Assembly: GCA_005240105.1 (NCBI GenBank)
Contig: SBAT01000102.1
Coordinates: forward strand, 1 to 26,943
DNA from: Chloroflexota bacterium
Lineage (GTDB): Bacteria > Cyanobacteriota > Vampirovibrionia > Obscuribacterales > Obscuribacteraceae
Reading direction: 5' to 3'
Length of the DNA: 26,943 nucleotides
Shown here: positions 10,501 through 17,523 of the stretch, piece by piece
Position numbering within the stretch: the first letter of the stretch is position 1
Layout: the number at the start of each line of letters is the position of its first letter
The notes under the pieces: generated by a model
Told to the model about the DNA's origin: nothing
The model's input: the letters and a program-made list of their open reading frames with translations, nothing else
Database searches by the model: none
Position numbers and translations under genes: made by a program

Positions 10501-13186
10501 GGTCATTCAAGACCAGATAATGGGATTGATTGCCTCCGGAGTGGAAGCCAACCTGATGGATAAACCGGGTGGCATTTTCGTCAGACCAGGCGAGCAAATA
10601 TCTCCGGAAGATCGCATTTTATTTCAGTCGGTTGCCCGGGCAATTATCAAAGACAGTCGTGGATCGCTTGCCGAACAGATAATGCCGCGCAAATCGAGAG
10701 AGACAAAAATCCCTCGCCTATTGTCTAAAGGCTCGCATCGTCCGGAGACCCCGGCTGCACCGCCGCCGCAACGTAGAGATTTGATTTTATTCAATGGATT
10801 GGGTGGTTTTACATCAGACGGGCGCGAATATGTAATTTCGACGGTGCCCGGCAATGTTACGCCGGCACCGTGGGTTAATGTAATTGCCAATCCATATTTT
10901 GGTTGCGTGGTTTCTGAGAATGGTGTGGGTTATACATGGCTGGAGAACGCTCACGAATTTCGTCTTACCCCCTGGCATAATGATCCAGTCACTGATGCCT
11001 CCGGCGAAGCCTTCTATATCCGAGATGAAGATACTGGACACTTCTTTTCCCCGAGTCCTTTGCCGGCTCGCGGACATGCGCCATATTTAAGCAGGCATGG
11101 TTTTGGTTACAGTGTTTTTGAACATACGGAAGACGGTATAACCTCTGAATTGTGGATCTATGTGGCACTGGATGCACCGGTGAAATTTGCTGCTTTGAAA
11201 ATGCGTAACCATTCGGGACGCTCGCGACGCTTGTCGGCTACTGCTTACGTTGAATGGGTATTGGGCGATCTCCAATCGAAAACAGCCATGCATGTGGTGA
11301 CCGAGCTGGATAGAAAGACTGGAGCACTTTTTGCTCGCAATTCATACAACACCGAGTTTGGCGGGCGTGTGGCTTTCCTTGATGTTGACGAGACTTCGCG
11401 CAGTATGACTGGCGATCGGGCGGAGTTCCTTGGGCGTAATGGCAATCTGACAAATCCGGCTGCTCTGTCGCGCGTTAATTTGTCAGGCAAGGTTGGTGCC
11501 GGATTAGATCCCTGTGCTGCATTGCAAGTGCCATTTGAATTGGGCGACGGGCAAGAGCGCGAGATTGTATTCAGACTTGGCATTGGTCGAAATGCCGAGG
11601 ATGCTACTACCCTTGTTAATCGTTTTCGTGGTGGCATTGCCAGACGCGAGACATTTAATGCGTTGTGCCAATACTGGAACCATACGCTGGGCACAGTCAA
11701 TGTTCAGACGCCTGATCTCTCAGTCAATATGCTCACCAACGGATGGCTGCTCTACCAGACAATTAGCTGCCGCCTGTGGGGCAGAAGTGGATACTATCAA
11801 TCCGGCGGCGCATTTGGTTTCCGCGATCAGTTGCAGGACACAATGGCCCTTATTCATGCAGAACCCCAACTGTTGCGCAAACAACTTTTGCTTTGCGCAT
11901 CGAGACAATTCTTGGAAGGAGATGTCCAGCATTGGTGGCATCCACCATCAGGTCGTGGCGTGCGTACTCATATTTCGGATGATTTTCTTTGGCTGCCATT
12001 GGCAACTTGTCGCTATGTGCTTTCCATTGGTGATACCGGAGTCTTGGACGAGCAAACACACTTCTTGACCGGGCGACCGGTCAATCCTCAGGATGATTCC
12101 TATTACGATCTGCCTGGGCGATCAACAGAATCAGCGACGCTTTACGAACACTGCAAGCAGGCTATCATCAATGGTTTGCAATATGGAGTACATGGCTTGC
12201 CACTCATGGGTGGCGGTGATTGGAATGACGGTATGAATCTGGTCGGTGAAAGAGGAGCCGGCGAAAGCGTCTGGTTGGCTTTCTTTCTCTATGACGTCTT
12301 GCGCCAGTTCACGGAAGTGTCTCAATTGCATGGTGACAAAGAATTTGTGGAACGCTTAACAAGCGAAGCAAAAATGATACGTCGCAATATTGCCAAGCAT
12401 GGCTGGGATGGTGAATGGTATCGTCGCGCTTACTTTGATGACGGAAGACCGCTGGGTTCGGCAAGCAATACCGAGTGCCGTATTGATTCGATTTCGCAAA
12501 GTTGGTCTGTCCTATCCGGAGCAGGCGAGAAAGAAAAGACGCTCAAAGCGATGAACTCTCTCGATCAATGGTTGGTTAAAAGAGATCATGCCCTGGTTCA
12601 ATTGCTTACCCCACCTTTTGATAAGTCGGACTTGAATCCCGGCTATATCAAAGGCTACGTGCCGGGAGTAAGAGAAAATGGTGGTCAATATACGCATGCG
12701 GCAATATGGGCAACCATGGCTTTTGCCGCTCTTGGCGATAGAAAGAGAGCCTGGGAACTATTCAATATGATTAACCCGGTGAATCATGCGCGTACAAAGG
12801 AAGAGACTCAAGTCTACAAAGTAGAACCATATGTAGTGGCGGCTGATGTTTATGCTGTTGAGCCTCATATTGGCCGCGGTGGCTGGACTTGGTACACTGG
12901 TTCGGCAAGCTGGATGTATAGGCTTATCACCGAGTCATTGCTGGGAATCCGACTGGACGTCGACAAGCTTAGCTTCTCCCCGTGTTTGCCACCGGAGTGG
13001 ACGGAGTATAAGGTGCATTATCGCTTTCATGAAACCGTTTATCACATTACGGTTATGCAATCCCAGGACAATGCCGGCAAGCAATCTGTAATAGTCGATA
13101 ATGTCTTACAGAAAGATAGGACTATTCATTTGGTAGATGATCGGCAAGAACACTTTGTAGAGGTTAGGCTGAAGACAGGGTTATGA
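4535..13186 (+). CDS. Cyclic beta-1,2-glucan synthase (NdvB/ChvB/Cgs family)
   Basis: A 2883-aa multidomain inner-membrane enzyme, close to the roughly 2800-2870 aa usual for the family. It polymerises UDP-glucose into beta-1,2-glucan, cyclises it and sets its size. An N-terminal region (1-390) precedes membrane segments at about 395-450. The GT84 GT-A core has DTD (618-620), HDLLEG with D732 and the RxxRW-type motif R763..R766-W767, followed by more membrane segments near 805-850 and 925-970. A glycoamylase-like/GH189-type cyclization region covers about 980-1540 (SGYYAVD, ARMAHHQG-like SFMAHHQGM). Beta-sandwich segments lie near 1600-1840 and 2080-2300, and the GH94 phosphorylase barrel is at about 2390-2740 with GGDWNDGMN (D2562-D2565 region) holding the general acid. 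TTG 4535 is chosen for GGAG 8 nt upstream; TAG closes the frame at 4502. Product glucan is classically periplasmic, used for osmoadaptation and host interaction. No exporter gene is in the window. Confidence 0.95.
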   Translation: MIVSDELPLRSELFSADQMEQHGNILADLHKIRVGRTSDRLLQRLSENEAVLAEACSVLTKAINADRRITPAGEWLLDNFYLIEEQIRTAKRHLPKGYSWELPKLAEGPSAGLPRVYDIALAIISHGDGRVDPEILSRFVSSYQRVTELKLGELWAIPIMLRLALIENLRRVALRMKAGMVERDLAAFWADKMIDVALNDPTNLILVIADMARSQPPMVSAFVAELARRLQGQSSALALGLTWIEQRLSETGSTIEQLVQAETQLQASDQLSISNTIGSLRFLGSMDWRKFVESQSVIEHILSEDPQHAYSKMDFATRDHYRHVVEKIATKSAMLEGEIARAAIKLAAEENETNGNQDRSKHVGFYLIDDGLTQLEKLANTRNSIWSLVKQAPPLFSYLISIALVTLILSWYLVEIASQDNLPIWLLSLVACICVVSVSQLAVSLVNWLATLLAASEPIPKMDFSEGIPLENATMVVVPTMISTADSINDLAEALEVRFLANRDEHLYFALLTDFLDAASETLPEDRMLLEQAEDKIRELNDKYPNGTDKFFLFHRPRIWNAKERVWMGYERKRGKLSDLNALLRGSNHNERAECPRFSLVAGDLKALPKIKYVITLDTDTQLPRDTARQFVGAMAHPLNHPYYDDSKERVVAGYGILQPRVGVSLPGTNRSRYAALNGNEPGIDPYTRTVSDVYQDIFREGSFIGKGIYDVDAFEQALNDRFPENRILSHDLLEGCYVRSGLLTDVQLYEEYPASYLADVSRRHRWIRGDWQIASWLLPNVSDGLPLLALWKIFDNLRRSLVTPALVSMFVLGWIVLQPTWLWTLAALAIMFVPPLIFSILDLVRKPEDTLWQQHVADTWNSAVRHLFQSCFTLACLPFEAVFSLDAILRTIYRITVSKRNLLAWNPSDSLFHRNGRRLIDLCLQMSGAPLIAVSTGIYLLTARPEALVFAFPILTLWFFAPLIAWWISRPVIPREALLTFDQILFLRKIARRTWAFFDTFVAAGDNYLPPDNVQELPIAGVAHRTSPTNMGLSLLANLSAYDFGYIQVSELVERTYKTLTTMHRLERHRGHLYNWYDTLTLRPLPPRYVSTVDSGNLAGHLLTLSAGLTAIIDESIISNSIFDGMQDTLGILSESLGETTIPQLTVVAYQIKNAQLAVPANLAAMHSCLAGLAESTAELAGVLEKNQARQLLQDACDPTSQIGYWSYALAQQASSALNELVYLAPWITLPGLYDADMETARLDSAPTLREIAGIYSQAFSDVQQDYDLVATPDKNRRQVELLVLMSEASRRAKEKISAIEQLVSLADDLADIEYEFLYDKSKRLLAIGYNAEDRRTDSSYYDLLASEARLCNFVAIAQGKLPQESWFALGRSLTIAAGEPVLFSWSGSMFEYLMPLLVMPSYANTLLDQTYQAAMAAQIEYGKQRKIPWGISESGYYAVDVHLNYQYRAFGVPGLGLKRGLAQDLVIAPYATALGLMVAPEASCHNLERLAGEGFVGKYGFYEAVDYTTSRVPRGQNHAVVRSFMAHHQGMTLLSLAHCLLDKPMQRRFESDPAFKATMLLLQERIPKASAFQLQSVEASTLDTRSNNDEAPVRYFQTADTKHPEIQLLSNGRYHVMMTNAGGGYSKWKDMAVTRWREDSTCDNWGAFCYIQDRSSGEFWSNAHQPTLKKADSYEAIFSEARVEFRRRDKDIDTHTEIVVSSEDDIEVRRVRITNRSRQPKHIDITSYAEVVLANAINDSLHPAFSNLFVETEIIEESQAIVCHRRPRSVDERPPWMFHLMSVHGASSGVVSYETDRMKFIGRGNSISDPQAMYQPILSGSQGSVLDPIVAVRHQLTIDPEESITVNIITGITDSREACFALMDKYQDRRLTDRVFDIAWTHSQVVLRQLNATESDGQLYARLANSVIYANPALRADAGILMKNRRGQSDLWGYAISGDLPIVLLQISDLENIELVRQLVQAHAYWRLKGLVVDLVIWNEDKAGYRQVIQDQIMGLIASGVEANLMDKPGGIFVRPGEQISPEDRILFQSVARAIIKDSRGSLAEQIMPRKSRETKIPRLLSKGSHRPETPAAPPPQRRDLILFNGLGGFTSDGREYVISTVPGNVTPAPWVNVIANPYFGCVVSENGVGYTWLENAHEFRLTPWHNDPVTDASGEAFYIRDEDTGHFFSPSPLPARGHAPYLSRHGFGYSVFEHTEDGITSELWIYVALDAPVKFAALKMRNHSGRSRRLSATAYVEWVLGDLQSKTAMHVVTELDRKTGALFARNSYNTEFGGRVAFLDVDETSRSMTGDRAEFLGRNGNLTNPAALSRVNLSGKVGAGLDPCAALQVPFELGDGQEREIVFRLGIGRNAEDATTLVNRFRGGIARRETFNALCQYWNHTLGTVNVQTPDLSVNMLTNGWLLYQTISCRLWGRSGYYQSGGAFGFRDQLQDTMALIHAEPQLLRKQLLLCASRQFLEGDVQHWWHPPSGRGVRTHISDDFLWLPLATCRYVLSIGDTGVLDEQTHFLTGRPVNPQDDSYYDLPGRSTESATLYEHCKQAIINGLQYGVHGLPLMGGGDWNDGMNLVGERGAGESVWLAFFLYDVLRQFTEVSQLHGDKEFVERLTSEAKMIRRNIAKHGWDGEWYRRAYFDDGRPLGSASNTECRIDSISQSWSVLSGAGEKEKTLKAMNSLDQWLVKRDHALVQLLTPPFDKSDLNPGYIKGYVPGVRENGGQYTHAAIWATMAFAALGDRKRAWELFNMINPVNHARTKEETQVYKVEPYVVAADVYAVEPHIGRGGWTWYTGSASWMYRLITESLLGIRLDVDKLSFSPCLPPEWTEYKVHYRFHETVYHITVMQSQDNAGKQSVIVDNVLQKDRTIHLVDDRQEHFVEVRLKTGL

Positions 13187-14247
13187 TTTCCTTTAAGATT
13201 AACAAGGTTCCCACTTTATTCATCAAAGCATTCACTGCTGCCGATGTGAGGACAATTATTGATTTCGTGCGCGAAGCTGGCGACTGTGCTACTAATACAA
13301 GCAACAAAGTTTTATTTATTGATACTCCAATAACAGCTCATACCGTCGAGGCTGTTGAGAAGCTCAAATTTGAGGGTTATCGGGTATGTTACAGAGATCA
13401 TCACGGCATAGATGGTGAACCGGCCAATGATCGCGACAGGCAGGTAGCGTTCGCAGCTAAAAAATTAGCTCAAGATCTTGGTAGCGACTGTCAAATTACG
13501 GTGCGTCGATTACATCCAGCTTGTAGCACTCTTGTGGAAGTTGGCGAGTTTCAAGATGCAGTGGCGATCATTGCCGACCCGGATGCTGACGGACTGACAG
13601 CGGCCCTGAAAGCCGCCGGCATTTTCTACCCGGGATTGGATGAAGATGCCGCATTACTCGATGGCGAACCTTACTTGCAAGTGACAGGCAGTCCCTTGTC
13701 ACAACTGCTTGCTAAGGGAGTAGCTACTCTTCCTTCATTTGATCCGAAAGATCCGCTACGCAGAGAACATGCACAACAAGCTTTGTTTGCAGACTGGGTA
13801 AAAGCTGTGCAAAAGGACAAGCAAGCCGAAATACGCCTTAACGCAGTTGTGGTTGCCTATGATGCTGCCGTTAATGTATCTGAGACCCTTGCTGCCGGTG
13901 CCACTGAGGTAGTTCCTGGTGTCATTCTGGCTGATTGCACCGAAAAGCCTGTGTTTGATCCGGGTACTCTTCTTTATTTGCTTGAGCAGAGACCTGGCTG
14001 CCGTGTGACTGTTCTTAAAAAAGGATTGGGACCAATTGCAGCAGTGCATGGCACGCAATATAGTCTTGCTGTTGCCAAAAGCTTTCAAAAAGAGATCAAC
14101 TTGCAGAAGATACTTCCGACTGATACCAAATCAGGTCCGCAGTTCGGTGTTATTTCAAATGTCTCGTTCCTGCTTCATGTATCTGAGAATGTCTGGGCTG
14201 ACAGAGTGCTTTGTCGGTTAAGTGAGCTTTCAACGAATTGGCACTAA
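13183..14247 (+). CDS. DHH-phosphoesterase-like protein coupled to the glucan synthase
   Basis: A 354-aa protein whose ATG overlaps the glucan synthase stop as ATGA. A beta strand ending in D46 (LFIDTPIT) is followed by a helix and then YRDHHG (D72-H73-H74-G75), the arrangement of motifs II and III of the DHH superfamily (RecJ, PPX1, NrnA). A second acidic motif, ADPDADGL (131-138), follows; it resembles the usual motif I but lies after DHH. The N-terminus (LFIKAFTAADVRTII) sits where motif I normally is but lacks the HxDxD residues. The C-terminal half (about 220-350) is alpha/beta and contains GLGPIAAVHGT (about 285-295), perhaps a DHHA1-like lobe. Family enzymes hydrolyse phosphodiesters or phosphoanhydrides; a role with glucan synthesis is inference only. 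Confidence 0.55.
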   Translation: MISFKINKVPTLFIKAFTAADVRTIIDFVREAGDCATNTSNKVLFIDTPITAHTVEAVEKLKFEGYRVCYRDHHGIDGEPANDRDRQVAFAAKKLAQDLGSDCQITVRRLHPACSTLVEVGEFQDAVAIIADPDADGLTAALKAAGIFYPGLDEDAALLDGEPYLQVTGSPLSQLLAKGVATLPSFDPKDPLRREHAQQALFADWVKAVQKDKQAEIRLNAVVVAYDAAVNVSETLAAGATEVVPGVILADCTEKPVFDPGTLLYLLEQRPGCRVTVLKKGLGPIAAVHGTQYSLAVAKSFQKEINLQKILPTDTKSGPQFGVISNVSFLLHVSENVWADRVLCRLSELSTNWH

Positions 14248-14480
14248 TTGGGCATAAAACAGGCCTATTTACTTAATACCGGCAGCGCCACCATAACTGT
14301 GTCATAATGAAAGTATCCGACACTAATGGATTTGCCTCGGATAAGCCTATACGGCCGACGCATTTAGGAACAGCCTGCTTGATTAAGAAATCCTCGTTTG
14401 CTTTGGGGAGATGGAATCGCAGGTGCTAATTCCAAACTAATTAACTCTTGCCTCCAGTCCTCAATTGTGAACACAAAGTG

Positions 14481-14493
14481 TGAGTCTGACTCA
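14481..14493. repeat. Perfect palindrome before the histidine kinase start
   Basis: TGAGTCTGACTCA is a 6-bp inverted repeat around a single T, ending 16 nt before ATG 14510 and just upstream of its Shine-Dalgarno. Candidate operator or leader hairpin that could occlude the ribosome site. Confidence 0.4.
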
Positions 14494-14509
14494 ACACAGG
14501 GTGGAGACA

Positions 14510-15628
14510 ATGACCAAGGATCGAGAGTCCTTACAACTAATTCTAAATAACGCATACGACGCTTTTGTTTCTATGGATTCGAAGTGGCGTATTACTGACT
14601 GGAATGCTCAGGCAGAAATAACCCTTGGTTGGTGCAGGGAGGACGTGCTAGGACGGAGTTTGGATTTCGTCATCCCGTCACATCTGCGAAAACAGTATTT
14701 GAGCGAACTGTTCAAGTTCTTCTCAAGCGACAGTGAAGACATTCTCAAAACATCAAGGGATTTTCTCTTGGCTCATCGTGACGGTAAGGAATTTCCTGCT
14801 GAAATTAGCATTTTCAAAGTAAAGGAAGATTCCGACTTCAAGTATTATGCGCTCATTCGTGACATCACTGAAAGAAAACGATCCAATGAAGAGCTCGAGC
14901 GCCTTGTGCAGGAAAGAACTGAGAAGCTCATGCATAGCAATGAAGAATTAAGGCAATTTGCCAAGATTGCATCCCACGACTTGCAAGAACCATTAAGAGC
15001 AATCCAAGGATTTTCCGAATTGCTTCTTGAAAGTACCCAGGGCAAATTGGAGAAAGATCCTACAGAATTCATTGAATACATCCTAGACGGTACGAAAAGA
15101 ATGAAAGCTTTGATTCAGTCAGTTTTATTGCATTCGGAAATTGATAGTTACGATTCGGATGCCTGTGTGACGAATTGCAATTCCGTAATTGAAGAAGTTC
15201 TGGCTGATCTCGATCAGTCGATAAAGGACACGGGAGCATCGTTTGAAGTTGATAGACTTCCCAAAGTTGCTGTTGAACGTTCGCAAATGATTCAACTGTT
15301 TCAGAATTTGATTAGCAACTCAATTAAATATCGCAACTCTAAAGCACCCATGATTTACATCACGGCCGAAAAGAACTTAAATCAATGGTTGTTCTGCGTG
15401 CGCGACAACAGCATTGGTATCGACCCACAATATTCCGATAAGATATTTGATATGTTTGCTCGCTTGCACGGTAAGGTGGTTTACCCAGGCACGGGAATGG
15501 GGTTGGCCATTTGCAAGCGCATAGTTACATCGCACGGCGGTAGGATCTGGGTTGAATCAGAACTAGGGCATGGGTCTATTTTTATGTTCACACTGCCTGC
15601 GGTCAAAAGACAAGGAGAACTAAAATGA
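14510..15628 (+). CDS. PAS-domain sensor histidine kinase
   Basis: A 372-aa protein with no membrane segment, so likely cytosolic. The PAS domain is at about 5-118 (ends ALIRDITERKR), followed by a coiled-coil linker (125-148). The HisKA domain has H156 in the SHDLQEPLR box. The HATPase has N-box NLISNSIKYRNS (N266/N270), G1 box D299-N-S-I-G303, F-box IFDMFARLH and G2 box GTGMGLA (327-333). This phytochrome-kinase-like set is typical of partners of Rcp1-type regulators. The G1 box has Ser301 where Gly is usual (DNGIGI). Start: a GTG 30 nt upstream is open, but ATG 14510 follows GGTGGAG closely and gives a normal PAS start; I prefer it. ATGA overlap with the regulator gene shows a coupled two-component pair. 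Confidence 0.9.
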   Translation: MTKDRESLQLILNNAYDAFVSMDSKWRITDWNAQAEITLGWCREDVLGRSLDFVIPSHLRKQYLSELFKFFSSDSEDILKTSRDFLLAHRDGKEFPAEISIFKVKEDSDFKYYALIRDITERKRSNEELERLVQERTEKLMHSNEELRQFAKIASHDLQEPLRAIQGFSELLLESTQGKLEKDPTEFIEYILDGTKRMKALIQSVLLHSEIDSYDSDACVTNCNSVIEEVLADLDQSIKDTGASFEVDRLPKVAVERSQMIQLFQNLISNSIKYRNSKAPMIYITAEKNLNQWLFCVRDNSIGIDPQYSDKIFDMFARLHGKVVYPGTGMGLAICKRIVTSHGGRIWVESELGHGSIFMFTLPAVKRQGELK

Positions 15629-16479
15629 ACGATTGCATCAATATACTACTAGTCGAGGATACTCCATCGGATGTTCGACTCACACAAGAGGCGCTAAAGC
15701 GCTCAGGACTGATTTATGAGATGGAAGTGGTCAACGACGGCGTAGAGGCTATGGATTATCTGCTGCAGTTGAAGACATCCTCAGATAAACAGCTTCCGGA
15801 TATTATCTTACTTGACCTCAACATGCCCAGGAAGAATGGTCATGAAGTACTTGATGAAATCAAAAATGATCCGGAATTGAAACCAATACCGGTTGTGCTG
15901 CTCACTGTTTCCGAAAGGGATGACGATGTAATGGAGGCCCTGAGGCTTAAGATGAACTACTACATAGCTAAGCCTGTCACATCACAGAAGCTGTCAGCCA
16001 TAATCAAGTCAATTCATGAGTTGCATACGCAACCGTCTAACGAGTCCGACGTGCATACGGATGAAGAGAGCCATATCAGACTTGTTTTAGCGGGCAACCC
16101 GCATACTTCTGCTGTGGCACTCACTAAGTTGTCCGATGATCCCGATGACAAAGTACGTAGTCGGGTTGCCGAAAATGCCCATACGCCAACGGCTTTACTG
16201 ATCAAACTAGCAAATGACAGTAGTGCTGAAGTTCGCCTTAGTGTAAGCGAGAATGTAAATGCTCCGGCATCGGTCTTGCAGACATTGTCCAGCGATCAAA
16301 GTGAAGACGTCCGCGTTGAATTGTCAGCCAATCCTCGCACTCCTCGACATCTTTTGAAAACTTTAGCGGATGATGTAAACATATATGTCTCATCTATTGC
16401 CTATAAGACTCTAGAAGCTTTGCGCAAAGGCAAACATGCACCGGTGGTGGATGCACCGCCGCTGGGAGCAAAATCCTGA
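15625..16479 (+). CDS. Rcp1-type response regulator with C-terminal LRV repeats
   Basis: A 284-aa protein. The receiver domain (1-130) has E11/D12, phosphoacceptor D64 (ILLDLNMP), T94 and K116, all normal. The long insert after the second strand (DYLLQLKTSSDKQ) is typical of Rcp1-like single-domain regulators of cyanobacteria. After an acidic linker (about 135-148), residues 149-265 hold four or so repeats of about 25 residues with the pattern VRxxxAxNxxTPxxLLxxLAxDxSxx. This is the variant leucine-rich repeat (LRV) signature, an alpha/3-10 solenoid used for protein or nucleic-acid binding. The output is therefore probably phospho-controlled binding to a partner rather than a DNA-binding HTH. 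AAGGAG precedes ATG 15625, which overlaps the kinase stop. Confidence 0.88.
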   Translation: MNDCINILLVEDTPSDVRLTQEALKRSGLIYEMEVVNDGVEAMDYLLQLKTSSDKQLPDIILLDLNMPRKNGHEVLDEIKNDPELKPIPVVLLTVSERDDDVMEALRLKMNYYIAKPVTSQKLSAIIKSIHELHTQPSNESDVHTDEESHIRLVLAGNPHTSAVALTKLSDDPDDKVRSRVAENAHTPTALLIKLANDSSAEVRLSVSENVNAPASVLQTLSSDQSEDVRVELSANPRTPRHLLKTLADDVNIYVSSIAYKTLEALRKGKHAPVVDAPPLGAKS

Positions 16480-16486
16480 GCTTCCC

Positions 16487-16501
16487 GTGAATTAAGTTCA
16501 C
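16487..16501. repeat. Short palindrome after the response regulator
   Basis: GTGAA-TTAAG-TTCAC, a 5-bp inverted repeat, starts 8 nt after the stop and is followed by TTACTTTT. Could be a weak terminator or an operator. The 10-mer TAAGTTCACT inside it also occurs at 26673-26682, upstream of the RlpA-like gene. Confidence 0.3.
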
Positions 16502-16585
16502 TTACTTTTAACAGATTCTTTGGATACTGGAAGTAGATAGAGCTACGCATCAGGTGATGCAGCCGCAATTAAGGGACAAAGAGTC

Positions 16586-16801
16586 ATGAAAGAGCTAATA
16601 CGTCAATATGTAAAGCCTGAATTGGCGGTTCAACTGAACCAACTCTCCAGCGATATGAGACGCATTCTCCGGATTCAATGGCGCGAATTCATTAATGAGA
16701 TTATCGATGCAGAAAGGGATTTGCAATTACGTAAAGTAATTCAAATACGTAATGTTATTCAATTACCATTACCGCTCTTCCAAAGAGTACGCATTGCCTG
16801 A
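16586..16801 (+). CDS. Small basic helical protein, unknown function
   Basis: A 71-aa protein with many Arg, Gln and Ile residues and no signal peptide, predicted as two helices (RRILRIQWREFINEIIDAERD and a QLRKVIQIRNVIQ repeat-like stretch). AAGGGA lies about 11 nt before ATG 16586, a loose spacing. It stands alone between the two-component operon and a secreted-protein gene. No family recognised; real-gene status rests on the start signal, length and sensible composition. Confidence 0.45.
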   Translation: MKELIRQYVKPELAVQLNQLSSDMRRILRIQWREFINEIIDAERDLQLRKVIQIRNVIQLPLPLFQRVRIA

Positions 16802-16855
16802 CTCAATTGATAATTCGACTGACCCTAACATCCCCGTATACCCTTGGGAGGGATT

Positions 16856-17404
16856 ATGAAGACGTCAATCTATGCAACACTATTGGCTAATGTATTATTG
16901 GCTACCACTTTTGCGCCTGTCGCCTTTTCACAGTCTTTTGATAACCGGCACGACAATCGGCGTGACAACCGGCCAAGTAATTGGCACGATAACCGACCTG
17001 GCAATCGTCCAAACAATCGGCGCGATTATCGGAACGATAATTTTCCACAGCGAGATGGGCGATTTACTTATCGTCAGCAACGAGTCTATCCCAACCAGAA
17101 TAACTACTACGATCTTAATAGGCGGAGGGTAGCTGCAAACAATAAATGGAATTGGAACCAACATAATTGGAATGACCAGCGTAGTTATTTGAGAAATAAT
17201 TGGCGTCAGCGAAATGGTCGTCTTTCTGCCCAGCAGCAACAGCAGCTTGACGCCCAAATGAGAGCCCAGTGGCTTCGGTATCACAACAATAATTGGAACG
17301 GGCAATACACATGGGACCAATACTCAGACCCTCAATTCTTGGACTATATACACAGCAATGATCCCTCGCTGATGTCGACAATCCGGTCCAGTTTTGGATT
17401 CTAG
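16856..17404 (+). CDS. Secreted Asn/Arg/Trp-rich low-complexity protein
   Basis: A 182-aa protein. Signal peptide at 1-25 (likely AFS|Q). Residues about 27-66 are a degenerate repeat of DNRxDNRR-type units rich in Asn, Arg and Asp, and the rest is Asn/Gln/Trp/Tyr-rich (NNKWNWNQHNWNDQ). The tail has a defined helix-turn (YIHSNDPSLMSTIRSSFGF). An upstream TTG at 16844 is in frame but lies in the GGGAGGG ribosome site; ATG 16856 is the start. The composition suggests an exported, disordered or surface-sticking protein; function unknown. A good terminator follows. Confidence 0.7.
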   Translation: MKTSIYATLLANVLLATTFAPVAFSQSFDNRHDNRRDNRPSNWHDNRPGNRPNNRRDYRNDNFPQRDGRFTYRQQRVYPNQNNYYDLNRRRVAANNKWNWNQHNWNDQRSYLRNNWRQRNGRLSAQQQQQLDAQMRAQWLRYHNNNWNGQYTWDQYSDPQFLDYIHSNDPSLMSTIRSSFGF

Positions 17405-17417
17405 AAATGTGCTAAAG

Positions 17418-17450
17418 CTGAGTGCAAGAACGTGACTTTCACTCAGTTTT
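17418..17450 (+). terminator. Intrinsic terminator after the Asn/Arg-rich protein gene
   Basis: CTGAGTG (17418-17424) pairs with CACTCAG (17440-17446) and is followed by TTTT; a G-U and three A-T pairs extend the stem at its base. It starts 14 nt after the stop codon and separates this gene from the ADO-like operon. Confidence 0.6.
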
Positions 17451-17523
17451 AACATTGCCTGTGGTTAACTAGTTGCATCTAATTTGTATTTTGAACTTGG
17501 TGTGGAAAGCCAGGGGGTTAGGT

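Noticed and set aside
11245..12068. Frames of 151 (minus) and 184 (plus) codons within the glucan synthase gene
   Set aside because: They lie fully inside the conserved GH94 coding frame and show no start signals or family features.
16928..17381. Minus-strand frames of 88 and 130 codons opposite the Asn/Arg-rich protein
   Set aside because: Caused by codon bias of the AAT/CGG repeats; the plus strand has a signal peptide, ribosome site and terminator.
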